49,727 nucleotides of DNA, taken from NCBI GenBank assembly GCA_016193045.1, contig JACPSW010000070.1, positions 1 through 49,727 of the forward strand, in the 5' to 3' direction. Position numbers and translations under genes: made by a program. The notes beneath the pieces are model-generated. The model searched no databases, was not told the origin of the DNA, and saw only the letters and a program-made list of their open reading frames with translations. The DNA is from Candidatus Rokuibacteriota bacterium (GTDB taxonomy: Bacteria > Methylomirabilota > Methylomirabilia > Rokubacteriales > CSP1-6). Shown piece after piece: positions 1 through 7,343 of this stretch. Positions within the stretch are counted from its first letter, which is position 1; every line of letters begins with the position of its first letter.

Positions 1-181
1 CCTGGTGCTGTTCGCGTACCGCCTCTCGAAGGTGGGGTACGTCGTCGCGGCCCGCGAGCTCTCGATCGTGTTCTCGGCGATCATCGGCAGCCTCTGGCTC
101 GGCGAGGGACGGCTGGGCCCCCGGCTCCTGGGCGCGCTGGTCATCCTGGCCGGGGTCGCCTGCGTGGCGCTGGCCCGTTGA
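1..181 (+). CDS. EamA/DMT-family membrane transporter, C-terminal end (partial)
   Basis: The window opens inside a reading frame (codons from position 2) that runs 59 residues to a TGA at 179-181. What remains is a charged loop followed by two hydrophobic helices. It contains the pattern ARELSIVFSAIIGSLWLGE, which is typical of the last repeat of EamA (drug/metabolite transporter) proteins, where the helix ends in W-L-G-E before a final helix. This is an inner-membrane small-molecule exporter; the substrate cannot be inferred from the tail. The 5' part lies outside the window. Confidence 0.75.
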   Translation, partial: LVLFAYRLSKVGYVVAARELSIVFSAIIGSLWLGEGRLGPRLLGALVILAGVACVALAR

Positions 182-259
182 GCCGCCGGATCGGGTATAA
201 TTGCTCCGCCCCACGGGGCGAAGCAAATGAGGGGACTCCCCGGGAATGGAGGAAACATC

Positions 260-904
260 ATGCAAAACCGCGTCGGACTGCGCCCTCTACCACTCGTCGT
301 CTCCCTGGCTCTTCTGCTTCAAGGCTGCGCCACACTCGTCGGGACGGTGCCATTCAAGTACGTCCCGTCGCTTGCCAGTGGTGAGCCCTTCAGTCTGCGT
401 CTGGGCATGGAGAAGCTGGTCGACAAACGGCCGGACGGTGATCGTTCAGCCACTGAAAGCATCCCCGACGTGGATGAAAAAGTTACAGCCAAACTCTTGG
501 AAGATTTTCGGTCATCGCAGATGTTCACCACGGTGGATTTCCCCATACAGGGTGACAAGGACGATCTCATCTTGAAGGGGGAGATCAAGCGCTTCTACTG
601 GAAGATGACGCCCAGCCCGATCGTGTTCATTCCGATCATCAACCTGCTGATCTATTTCGGGATACCGGTGAACGAAGCGGAGGGTGTGGCGACTCTGCGC
701 GTTCAATTGGTGAGCGCGAAAACCAGACAAACCATGGGGGAGTACGAGAAGACCTCGACCAGAACGGCGAGCTTCAGCATTTACAATTTCAAGGCCGGCG
801 AGGCCGGATCTGAATTGGCTGATGCCTTCCGGGACGTCGCAAAGCAAATGAAGGATGCCATCGTGGCCGATGGCAAGGCGGGCCGTCTCGCAGTGCGCAA
901 CTGA
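260..904 (+). CDS. Putative outer-membrane or periplasmic lipoprotein of unknown function
   Basis: This 214-residue protein starts at ATG 260, preceded by GGAGGA at 248-253. A longer in-frame start at 227 exists but would bury the signal peptide. The N-terminus is basic, then hydrophobic, and ends in a lipobox (L-L-Q-G-C, Cys at about residue 22), so it should be lipidated by Lgt, which is encoded in this window. The mature part is soluble, with one hydrophobic stretch (PIVFIPIINLLIYFG, about residues 115-130) that might be a buried strand or a membrane-touching segment. A TATAAT box lies at 196-201, but no convincing -35 was found. I do not recognise the family; it loosely resembles YajG-type lipoproteins. 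It lies 27 bp upstream of the selenoprotein candidate. Confidence 0.7.
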   Translation: MQNRVGLRPLPLVVSLALLLQGCATLVGTVPFKYVPSLASGEPFSLRLGMEKLVDKRPDGDRSATESIPDVDEKVTAKLLEDFRSSQMFTTVDFPIQGDKDDLILKGEIKRFYWKMTPSPIVFIPIINLLIYFGIPVNEAEGVATLRVQLVSAKTRQTMGEYEKTSTRTASFSIYNFKAGEAGSELADAFRDVAKQMKDAIVADGKAGRLAVRN

Positions 905-931
905 AGTGGACCTCAACGAGAGGAGGATTCC

Positions 932-1228
932 ATGGCAGCCATGAAGGAGTTCGCGGGAGTGTACTACCGGGAAGGGGCGCTGGACCCCAAGACGATGCAG
1001 CTCGTCGCGCTGGCCGCCATGGCCGCGGCCGGCTGCACCTCCTGAGTGCCGGGACGCTTCGCGGCCGCGAAGCAAGCCGGCGCCACCGACGACGAGGTCA
1101 TGGAGACGCTGTACTACGCCATGCGGGGAGCCGCCCGTGCCACCTGGAGCACCATCAAGTACATCGACGGGGTCGAGGATCTGAACAAGGCTTACAAGAC
1201 CACCTTCGAGCGCGACAACGGCAAGTAG
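932..1228 (+). CDS. AhpD-like (carboxymuconolactone decarboxylase family) selenoprotein candidate, CxxU
   Basis: Reading from ATG 932 (AGGAGG at 921-926, 5-nt spacer) gives 37 codons, an in-frame TGA at 1043-1045, then 60 more codons in the same frame to TAG at 1226-1228. Both halves belong to one AhpD/CMD fold: LDPKTMQLVALAAMAAAGC, then T-S-TGA, then an amphipathic helix with AGATDDEV. In this family the active site is C-x-x-C at exactly this point, so the TGA replaces the second Cys (G-C-T-S-U), giving a CxxU redox centre. A hairpin suited to a bacterial SECIS follows at 1048-1081. The family reduces peroxides or disulfides, or decarboxylates; selenocysteine favours a redox role. The usual His three to four residues after the second Cys is replaced by Arg. 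Alternative: a pseudogene by C-to-stop mutation (TGC or TGT to TGA), which is less likely given the intact frame and hairpin. Confidence 0.85.
1048..1081 (+). promoter_or_regulatory. Candidate bacterial SECIS element
   Basis: The sequence just 3' of the TGA at 1043-1045 folds as a two-part stem. The lower stem is 1048-1052 with 1077-1081 (GCCGG/CCGGC). A small internal loop follows (1053-1055 and 1074-1076). The upper stem is a perfect 7 bp, 1056-1062 with 1067-1073 (GCTTCGC/GCGAAGC), closed by loop GGCC at 1063-1066. The first loop base is G, and the apical loop begins 17 nt after the TGA. Both fit the published bSECIS model as I remember it (loop G, about 16-37 nt from UGA). Its role would be to bind SelB with Sec-tRNA. 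Confidence 0.75.
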
Positions 1229-1235
1229 CCGGACG

Positions 1236-1634
1236 GTGAAGATCGCGGGGTTGAGCCTGCTCCTCGCCGCGCTCTCGGTTTCGGCGGCGTGGGCGGGAAA
1301 GGCCCACGTCCTCTTCGTCGAGGCCACCCAGGAGTCCGGCGACGTCTGGACATTCTCCGTCACGGTGAAGCACGACGACAAGGGGCCGAAGCACTGGGCC
1401 GACTGGTGGCGCGTCAGGACGCCCGAGGGGCGGGAGCTGGGGCGGCGGGTGCTCCTCCACTCCCACGAGGACGAACAGCCCTTCACCCGGGACGAGCGCA
1501 TCCGAATCCCGCCGGGCACCCGCAGCGTCGTGGTTGAAGCCCACGACAAGGTCCACGGGCTGGGGGGCGCCACGGTCACCGTCGATCTGACGAAGCCCGC
1601 CGGCCAGGGCTACACCGTCACGCGCCGCCCGTGA
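1236..1634 (+). CDS. Secreted protein of unknown function
   Basis: This 132-residue protein begins with GTG 1236, only 7 bp after the selenoprotein stop, so the two are probably co-transcribed. A signal peptide is clear (K-I-A-G then a hydrophobic run ending A-A-W-A about residue 20, then G-K-A-H). The mature part is a beta-rich, charged domain with many His and Asp residues (KHDDKGPKHWADWW, HSHEDE, HDKVHG), which could bind metal. I do not know the family. Its 3' end overlaps the convergent DinB gene by 17 bp. A working link to the redox selenoprotein is an inference from adjacency only. Confidence 0.75.
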   Translation: MKIAGLSLLLAALSVSAAWAGKAHVLFVEATQESGDVWTFSVTVKHDDKGPKHWADWWRVRTPEGRELGRRVLLHSHEDEQPFTRDERIRIPPGTRSVVVEAHDKVHGLGGATVTVDLTKPAGQGYTVTRRP

Positions 1635-2193
1635 CCGCCTTCAGCGCGCGCTTGGCCTGGTTCATGTGGTCGATCTCGTGAAGGCGGAAGATGACCGCCG
1701 AGTACGCCTTCCAGTCGAGGTCCTCGATCCAGTGGAGGGGGCTCTCGCTCCCGTCGGGGTTCTTCACGTTGAGGACCATGACGATGGGAGCCTTGGCGCC
1801 CGACGGGAACCCCTCCGGCGCCCTCGCGAGGAGGCCGAGGGCCTCGGCGTGGAGCCGCTTCAGCTCCCCGAGCAGCTCTAGCCACGGGCGGTCGAGGGGC
1901 GCCCGCGACTGAAGGCTGGCCGGAACGGGCCCGCCCGTGGGCCGCTCGCCTCGGAGGAGGCAGCGCAGCTCCTCGACGCTCGGGCGATGTGACTCGACGA
2001 GGTGGTCCACCACCTCCTGGACGCACCACTCCCCCGGCGCCGGCCGCTGCCGTGCCTCCGACTCCCCGACGCCGGCCAGAAACTCCTCGGTCGCCGCGAA
2101 CGCGGCCCGCACCCGCTCGTGGATCTGCTGCGCGGGCAGGAGCGTCCCCTTCTGCTTGAAATATTCGAGCGCCTTGATCTGCTCCGGCTTCAC
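1618..2193 (-). CDS. DinB-family putative metal-dependent hydrolase/thiol transferase
   Basis: This 191-residue cytoplasmic protein from GTG 2193 has the DinB/YfiT four-helix layout. Helix 1 carries ATEEFLAGVGESEARQRPAPGEWCVQEVVDHL with the first metal His (V-D-H-L, about residue 63), and the C-terminal helix carries H-E-I-D-H-M-N-Q (about residues 176-183) with the two remaining His ligands. Family members include thiol S-transferases that use bacillithiol or mycothiol, but most are uncharacterised, so no substrate is claimed. The start is preceded by a G-rich stretch (GAGAGGGGACGGG) that can serve as a ribosome site. Confidence 0.8.
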   Translation of the reverse strand: MKPEQIKALEYFKQKGTLLPAQQIHERVRAAFAATEEFLAGVGESEARQRPAPGEWCVQEVVDHLVESHRPSVEELRCLLRGERPTGGPVPASLQSRAPLDRPWLELLGELKRLHAEALGLLARAPEGFPSGAKAPIVMVLNVKNPDGSESPLHWIEDLDWKAYSAVIFRLHEIDHMNQAKRALKAVTGGA

Positions 2194-2206
2194 CCCGTCC
2201 CCTCTC

Positions 2207-2231
2207 CCCCCTCACCCTCCAGGTGAGGGGG
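2207..2231. repeat. C/G-rich intergenic palindrome, family copy 1
   Basis: A 10-bp perfect hairpin (2207-2216 with 2222-2231, loop CTCCA) sits between the stop of the MBL gene (2238) and the start of the DinB gene (2193). Its CCTCTCCCC and GTGAGGGG words recur in the palindromes at 38966-39030 and 47968-48003. It lacks a T-tract, so it is at best a weak terminator for the MBL gene; a REP-like repeat is the alternative. Confidence 0.5.
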
Positions 2232-2237
2232 CTTCAG

Positions 2238-2978
2238 TTACAGCACGACGATCTGGCCGTCGCTGGCGCACTCCATGTCGGACTCCGCCAGGCGGCCAAG
2301 CATGTCCTGGCTCATATGCGCGAGGATGATCCGCGAGCACTCGAGCCGCTTCCGCTGGTCCCGCAGCGTCGCGTAGTCCAGGTGGTACTTGATCTTCTTC
2401 TCGTAGAAGTACGCCTCGCAGACGAACAGATCGGCCCCTCGGACCGCCTCCACCAGGCTCTCGGTCCATTCCGTGTCCCCCGAATAGGCCACGACCTTGC
2501 CGTCATACTCGACGCGCAGGGCGTAGGACGGCGCGCCGCTCGCATGCTCGGCGGGGAAGGGAGTAACTGTCGCCGGCCCGACCGCGGTAGCCACGCGTTC
2601 GGCGAGCTCGACGAACTCGACCGCAAAGCGCCGCTCGACGCGCGTGGAGCCCGGGAAGAGGACTTCCATCGCTGCTTCCACCCGAGCGCGAGTCCCGGGC
2701 GGACCGGTGACGACCAGGGGTCGCGTTCTCCGGCCGAACTGCCCGTCCAGGATCAGGAACGGCAGCCCACCGAAGTGGTCACCGTGCAGGTGGGTCAGGA
2801 GCACCCAGCCGATCTCTCCCGGGTCCACGCCGGCCCGCTTCATCGCGACGAGCGACGACGCCCCGCAGTCGATGAGCAGGGCGCCGGCCGGTCCGCGGAG
2901 CAGGAGGCAGGTCTGAAAGCGCCCCCCGCTCCCGAACGCGTCGCCCGACCCCAGGAATTGAAGGTGGACCTGGCCCAT
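2238..2978 (-). CDS. MBL-fold metallo-hydrolase (RNase Z / AhlD-like branch)
   Basis: This 246-residue protein starts at ATG 2978; the frame is open further upstream but that part overlaps the divergent cyclase gene and looks non-coding. Metallo-beta-lactamase features run in order: F-L-G-S-G near the N-terminus, D-C-G before the first helix, T-H-L-H-G-D-H-F-G-G (the HxHxDH dinuclear zinc motif, about residues 58-67), and Y-S-G-D-T (about residue 170) with its bridging Asp. Length and layout match the beta-lactamase_2 branch near RNase Z, which holds nucleases, phosphodiesterases and esterases. The substrate is not predictable. It is divergent from the cyclase gene, with 87 bp between the two start codons. 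Confidence 0.82.
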   Translation of the reverse strand: MGQVHLQFLGSGDAFGSGGRFQTCLLLRGPAGALLIDCGASSLVAMKRAGVDPGEIGWVLLTHLHGDHFGGLPFLILDGQFGRRTRPLVVTGPPGTRARVEAAMEVLFPGSTRVERRFAVEFVELAERVATAVGPATVTPFPAEHASGAPSYALRVEYDGKVVAYSGDTEWTESLVEAVRGADLFVCEAYFYEKKIKYHLDYATLRDQRKRLECSRIILAHMSQDMLGRLAESDMECASDGQIVVL

Positions 2979-3065
2979 GGATCGCTCCCACCTTACTATT
3001 TCTCCACCCGCTTGACCACCCGGGATGCCCGGACTACTCTTGGGCGCATCTGTTGGAGGATGGGC

Positions 3066-5981
3066 ATGAAGTGCCCCCGATGCCAGGCCCAGAACCGCGA
3101 GGGCGCGAGGTTCTGCGAGGAGTGCGGAGCCCGCCTGACTCTCACCTGTTCCCGCTGTGGTGCCGATGTCGCGGCAGACAAGAAGTTCTGCGGCGCCTGC
3201 GGCGCGTCGTTCCCGGCCCAGCCTCCTGAGCGCTTCACCTCCCCCCAGGCCTACACGCCGAAGCACCTGGCCGAGAAGATCCTCACATCCAAGAGCGCCC
3301 TGGAGGGGGAACGGAAGCAGGTCACGATTCTGTTCGTTGACGTCTCAGGGTTCACCTCCCTCTCTGAGCGGCTGGATCCCGAAGAAGTCCACGGGTTCAT
3401 GACTCGGGCTTTCGAGCTGATGCTGGCCGAGGTCCACCGCTACGAGGGCACCGTGAACCAGTTCCTGGGCGACGGGATCATGGCCCTCTTCGGCGCCCCC
3501 ATCGCCCACGAGGACCACGCCCAGCGGGCGGTCCACGCCGCGCTGGGGATCCGCAAGACCCTGGACGGATTCCGCGACGACCTGAAGCGGCGACAGGGGA
3601 TCAGTTTCCAGGTCCGTCAGGGGCTCAACACCGGCCTCGTGGTCGTCGGCAGCATCGGGAGCGACCTCAGGATGGACTATACCGCCGTCGGTGACACGAC
3701 CAACGTGGCCGCCCGCCTCCAGCAGAGCGCCGACCCCGGTCGCATCCTGATCTCGGAGACCACCCACCGGCTCGTGGCGGGCTACTTCTACACGCGCGCC
3801 CTCGAGCCGCTCACCGTCAAAGGGAGGGCCGAGCCAGTCCGCGCCTGGGAGATCATCTCCGCCCGCATGGCCCGGACCCGGCTCGAGGTAGAGGCCGAAC
3901 GGGGGCTCACGCCCTTCGTGGGACGAGAGCGCGAACTCCAGCTTCTGGCCGAGTGCTTCGAGAAGGCCACGGCGGGCCACGGGCAGGTCGTCTTTCTCGT
4001 GGGGGAGCCGGGCATCGGCAAGTCGCGGCTCCTCTACGAGTTCCGCCGCCACCTCGGCGCCGAGGCCACCTGGCTTGAAGGTCACTCGATTTCCTTCGGC
4101 CAGTCCATCGCCTTTCATCCCCTGATCGACCTCCTAAAACGCAACTTCCGGATCGAGGAAGACGATACCGAGGCGGCCATCGTCGAGAAAATCGAGCGGA
4201 GCGTCCTCCTCCTGGGGGAGGATCTCCGGCCGACGCTCCCCTATCTCCGCTTCCTCCTGTTCGTGGACCCAGGCGATCCCGCCGTCACGAAGCTGGACCC
4301 AAAGCAGCGCCGTCAGGGGATCTTCGACGCGGTCCGGCGCCTCCTGATCCGAGCGGCCGAGGTGCGTCCTCAGGTCGTGGTTTACGAGGACATCCACTGG
4401 ATGGACAAGGCCATGGAGGAGAGCCTCCTCTTCATGGCCGACAGCATCCCGACGAGCCGGGTCCTCCAGATCCTCACTTACCGACCGGGATACGCCCAGC
4501 CCCTCGGCGAGCGGACCTACCACACGCGGATCGCCCTCGACACGCTCTCCCGCGAGGCTAGCGTTCAAATGGCGCAAGCGGTGCTCACGGCGGAGGGCCT
4601 CCCGGACGAGCTCAACTCGCTCATCGTCCGAAAGGCCGAGGGCAATCCCTTCTTCCTGGAGGAAGTCGTGAAATCGCTACGGGAGATCGGGGCGCTGCGC
4701 CGGGAGGGCAACCGGTACATGCTGGCCCGGCGGCTCGACGAGATCGTCGTCCCCGACACGATCCAGGACGTCATCATGGCCCGCATCGACCGTCTGGAGG
4801 AGGCGCCCAAAAGGACCCTCCAGCTCGCCTCGGTCATCGGGCGGGAGTTCACCCGGCGCCTGCTGGACCGGATGAGCGAGATCCGGGAAGGCACCGAGGA
4901 GTTCCTTCGCGATCTCAAGGCCATTGAGCTGATCTACGAGAAGAGCCTGTTCCCCGAGCTCTCCTACATGTTCAAGCACGCCCTCACTCATGAAGTGGCC
5001 TACAACTCTCTCCTCGTCCAGCGGCGGAAGGAGCTTCACCGTATCGTGGGCCTGGCGATCGAGGAGCTCTACGCCGACCGGCTGATCGAGCATTACGAGG
5101 TCCTCGCCCATCACTTCTCCAAGGCGGAGGACTGGTCCAAGGCGCTGGAGTACCTCATCAAGGCCGGGGACAAGGCCGCCGCCGCTTTCGCTAACCGCGA
5201 GGCCATCGGCCTCTACGAGCAGGCCCTCGCGCTGGCCCCGGAGGAGGATTCGAAACAGCGGGCGGACATCCTGAAAGCCCTCGCCAGCGTCGCATCACAC
5301 TCAGGCGACTGGAACACGAGCTTGCAATATGCCGAATCTGGATTGGCGCTCTACGAGAAGGTTGGTGACCGCCGCGGCATGTTCGCCTCACATATGCACA
5401 TCCAGATGGTCTATCAGAGCGGCTACTCGGATGGGGCCAAGGAAGACATGGCGGTGAAGCACCTCGAAGCCGCTGCCGCCATCGCCGATCAAGATCCTGA
5501 CAGCATCGAGAAGGGGCTCGTTTATCAGCGCACAGGGCACATGTACCTCCATCGCGGTCAGCCTGCAACGACGCTCGAGTGGGCCCGGCGGGCCGTTGAC
5601 CTTTTCACGCGCCTTGGCGTACCCATGGGCACGTCGCTCGGAACCGCCCTCACCTACACTGGACAGGTGGAAGAGGGGATCGCCTACAACGAGAGAAACT
5701 GGGAGTCTGTCATGAAGGCGGGAATCCCCCTCGTCATCGCTGTCCTCGGTCACGAGCTGACTCTGACTCTCGCCCTCCTTCGGAACACCCCCCGCGCCCG
5801 CGAGCGCGGTGAGCAGGCTCTCTCCGAGCTCCACAAGGTGACGCATGGCAGGCGCTCTTTCTTCGAGCCCATGCTCAGGCGGCCGCTCGCGCTGATTTAC
5901 ACCCTGGCCGGCGACAGGGCCCAGGCGGAAGACACCTGTAGGTGGGTGGAAGACTTCGAGAAGCAGTCGCTCTATGGCTGA
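3066..5981 (+). CDS. Zinc-ribbon / class III adenylate cyclase / AAA ATPase / TPR protein (N-terminal 971 residues, stopped by in-frame TGA)
   Basis: The start is ATG 3066 (GGAGG 6 nt upstream) rather than the ATG two codons earlier. Order: two zinc ribbons (CPRC..FCEECG and CSRC..FCGACG, residues 3-45); a class III nucleotidyl cyclase domain (about 85-260) with both metal Asp (F-V-D-V-S-G-F-T and F-L-G-D-G) and the catalytic Asn/Arg pair (T-N-V-A-A-R); a large signalling NTPase domain with Walker A GEPGIGKS (about 315); then TPR helices. It would make cAMP or cGMP in response to something sensed by the ATPase/TPR part. The frame ends at TGA 5979-5981, but TPR coding continues in the same frame in the next entry. 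So the protein is truncated by a nonsense codon, or the base is a sequencing error. Confidence 0.85.
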   Translation: MKCPRCQAQNREGARFCEECGARLTLTCSRCGADVAADKKFCGACGASFPAQPPERFTSPQAYTPKHLAEKILTSKSALEGERKQVTILFVDVSGFTSLSERLDPEEVHGFMTRAFELMLAEVHRYEGTVNQFLGDGIMALFGAPIAHEDHAQRAVHAALGIRKTLDGFRDDLKRRQGISFQVRQGLNTGLVVVGSIGSDLRMDYTAVGDTTNVAARLQQSADPGRILISETTHRLVAGYFYTRALEPLTVKGRAEPVRAWEIISARMARTRLEVEAERGLTPFVGRERELQLLAECFEKATAGHGQVVFLVGEPGIGKSRLLYEFRRHLGAEATWLEGHSISFGQSIAFHPLIDLLKRNFRIEEDDTEAAIVEKIERSVLLLGEDLRPTLPYLRFLLFVDPGDPAVTKLDPKQRRQGIFDAVRRLLIRAAEVRPQVVVYEDIHWMDKAMEESLLFMADSIPTSRVLQILTYRPGYAQPLGERTYHTRIALDTLSREASVQMAQAVLTAEGLPDELNSLIVRKAEGNPFFLEEVVKSLREIGALRREGNRYMLARRLDEIVVPDTIQDVIMARIDRLEEAPKRTLQLASVIGREFTRRLLDRMSEIREGTEEFLRDLKAIELIYEKSLFPELSYMFKHALTHEVAYNSLLVQRRKELHRIVGLAIEELYADRLIEHYEVLAHHFSKAEDWSKALEYLIKAGDKAAAAFANREAIGLYEQALALAPEEDSKQRADILKALASVASHSGDWNTSLQYAESGLALYEKVGDRRGMFASHMHIQMVYQSGYSDGAKEDMAVKHLEAAAAIADQDPDSIEKGLVYQRTGHMYLHRGQPATTLEWARRAVDLFTRLGVPMGTSLGTALTYTGQVEEGIAYNERNWESVMKAGIPLVIAVLGHELTLTLALLRNTPRARERGEQALSELHKVTHGRRSFFEPMLRRPLALIYTLAGDRAQAEDTCRWVEDFEKQSLYG

Positions 5982-6017
5982 ACGTTTGAGGACCCGGCGG
6001 GTGTCGGGCTATTCCGG

Positions 6018-6635
6018 GTGCGCACAAGTGAGTGGGATAGGGGAAGAGAGTATCTCGAACACCGGATGCGCGCTCACCGGGACCGCAACAATGTGACTGC
6101 AATCGGCGCGAGCGCGTTCGGCTTGGGTCTTCTGAGCATGGAAGAGGGGGACTATCCGGCTTCCGAAGAATACCTGCTCAAGGCGCTCCAGACTTGTCGG
6201 AGCGGGAGAAACGTCCTCTTCGAGCTCTGGGTGCTGCCCGTTCTGGCCGAGCTGTATCTCAAGATGGGACAGGCCGACAAGGCGGCCGAATACATGGCGC
6301 GGGGCTTCGAGCTGCTCCAACCCGACCAGAGCTGGTATGGCCTCCCCGCCCCGATGTATCTCGCCAAGGGCATGCTCGCCAGCGCCGGGAAAAAGTGGGA
6401 TGAAGCAGAGAAGTCCTTCGAGAAGGCCGTCGAGATCAACCGACGGTATCAACTTCCCTGGGACGAGGCGAAGACGCTCTACGAGTGGGGGTTGATGCAC
6501 CTGGCCAGAGGCAAGCCGGGTGACCGTGAGCAGGCCCAGGCGAAGCTCGGGTCAGCCCTGGAGATCTTCCGGCGGGTCGAAGCCAAGAAGGACGTCGAGA
6601 AGGTGCTCGCCGCCACGGAGACGCTCCGGGCATAG
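6018..6635 (+). CDS. Detached C-terminal TPR part of the cyclase/AAA protein
   Basis: This 205-residue stretch is in exactly the same frame as the upstream cyclase gene, separated from it by one TGA and 12 further open codons. It consists of TPR-type helix pairs (for example DYPASEEYLLKALQTC and KWDEAEKSFEKAVEINRRYQ), the usual end of these roughly 1,190-residue signalling ATPases. GTG 6018 is only the first possible start; I saw no good ribosome site, so independent translation is doubtful. Treat it with 3066-5981 as one gene interrupted by a point mutation. Confidence 0.7.
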   Translation: MRTSEWDRGREYLEHRMRAHRDRNNVTAIGASAFGLGLLSMEEGDYPASEEYLLKALQTCRSGRNVLFELWVLPVLAELYLKMGQADKAAEYMARGFELLQPDQSWYGLPAPMYLAKGMLASAGKKWDEAEKSFEKAVEINRRYQLPWDEAKTLYEWGLMHLARGKPGDREQAQAKLGSALEIFRRVEAKKDVEKVLAATETLRA

Positions 6636-6912
6636 TCAGCGACCAATAAGTCGGACTCTCCGCGCTTTCTTTCCAAGGGCGGTGGCGAACCGGCGGTCAG
6701 CCGTCCAAAGCTCGGCTTCCACGAGCTCGGCCAGCGCGAGGTAGGCCGCGTCATAACACGCGGGAAGCTTGCACTGTTTGGCCAGCTCCCACGTCCTTTC
6801 ATCCATGCCATCCGGGTGTAACAGGGAGATCTCCTGGGTTCGAAACGCAACGAAGGCGGCCTCTCCTGCCTCTGGGGGAAGCTCTCCCCGAAATACCGCT
6901 GGCGTCGATCAC
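6636..6912 (-). pseudogene. VapC-type PIN-domain toxin remnant (internal deletion and frameshift)
   Basis: GTG 6912 starts V-I-D-A-S-G-I, the first PIN strand with its catalytic Asp, but this frame is then lost. From about 6890 a second frame carries RGELPPEAGEAAFVAF, DERTWELAKQ, YDAAYLALAE and TADRR, i.e. the second half of a PIN domain with its Asp residues, ending at TGA 6636. The sequence passes straight from V-I-D-A-S to the middle of the domain, so about 35-40 codons, including the conserved Glu helix, are missing. The 277-bp span is not a multiple of three. The gene is dead, although its antitoxin gene 34 bp upstream is intact. Confidence 0.75.
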
Positions 6913-6946
6913 GACCGTTCCCTGGCGTCCCCGCTGAGATGGGGGG

Positions 6947-7249
6947 TCAGGCGCGACCACGCAGGCGCTCCGTCCTCAGCCGAGCCAGCTCCTCCACCGA
7001 ATCCGTGAGCTTGAAGCCCCTCAGCGCTTCCCTGACCCGATCGGCCTGGGCGAGGCCGAGGGCCCGTTGGGCCTTGGAGGGCCGAAGGGCATGGCTCCCC
7101 TCCAGCCGGCGGAGGTCTTCCACGCTGACGAGGGCGGCCTTCGGCCGGCCGCGCGACTGGATGACGACCCGCTCCCCGCCATACGCGACGGCGTTGATCA
7201 AACTCGACAACCTCGCCTTGGCCTCCCCTACCGAGACTTCCTTGGCCAT
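6947..7249 (-). CDS. Type II toxin-antitoxin antitoxin, Phd/YefM family
   Basis: This 100-residue protein starts M-A-K-E-V-S-V-G-E-A-K-A-R-L-S-S, the Phd/YefM DNA-binding fold in which the EAK-RL-L helix precedes a short beta pair (ERVVIQSRGRPKAALVS). The C-terminal third is charged and would wrap the toxin. It lies directly upstream of the broken vapC remnant, so it may be an orphan antitoxin. A small inverted repeat at 7268-7284 upstream of the start is a possible autoregulatory operator. Confidence 0.82.
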   Translation of the reverse strand: MAKEVSVGEAKARLSSLINAVAYGGERVVIQSRGRPKAALVSVEDLRRLEGSHALRPSKAQRALGLAQADRVREALRGFKLTDSVEELARLRTERLRGRA

Positions 7250-7267
7250 CTCCCTACCTCATAACTC

Positions 7268-7284
7268 ATGACTATTTTGGTCAT
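7268..7284. promoter_or_regulatory. Possible Phd operator (inverted repeat in AT-rich promoter region)
   Basis: ATGAC at 7268-7272 and GTCAT at 7280-7284 form an inverted repeat around a 7-nt AT-rich spacer, 19 bp upstream of the antitoxin start. The 7261-7300 stretch is much richer in A/T than its surroundings. Phd-type antitoxins usually bind such palindromes; the assignment rests on position and symmetry only. Confidence 0.4.
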
Positions 7285-7343
7285 ATTGGCCTAAATATGC
7301 CAGAACTCGGTACGACGTCAAGCGGCGAGGTCAGAGAAGGGGG

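Noticed and set aside
178..201. TTGAGC with TATAAT as a complete promoter for the lipoprotein at 260
   Set aside because: The spacing is only 12 bp, too short for sigma-70. The -10 box may be real, but no matching -35 was found.
1046..1228. Separate 60-residue gene from GTG 1046
   Set aside because: It lacks the first half of the AhpD fold and a ribosome site; it is the downstream part of the 932-1228 gene.
5979..5981. TGA inside the cyclase gene as a second selenocysteine codon
   Set aside because: It lies in a TPR region with no redox motif, and no SECIS-like hairpin of the right shape follows. A nonsense mutation or error is a better reading.
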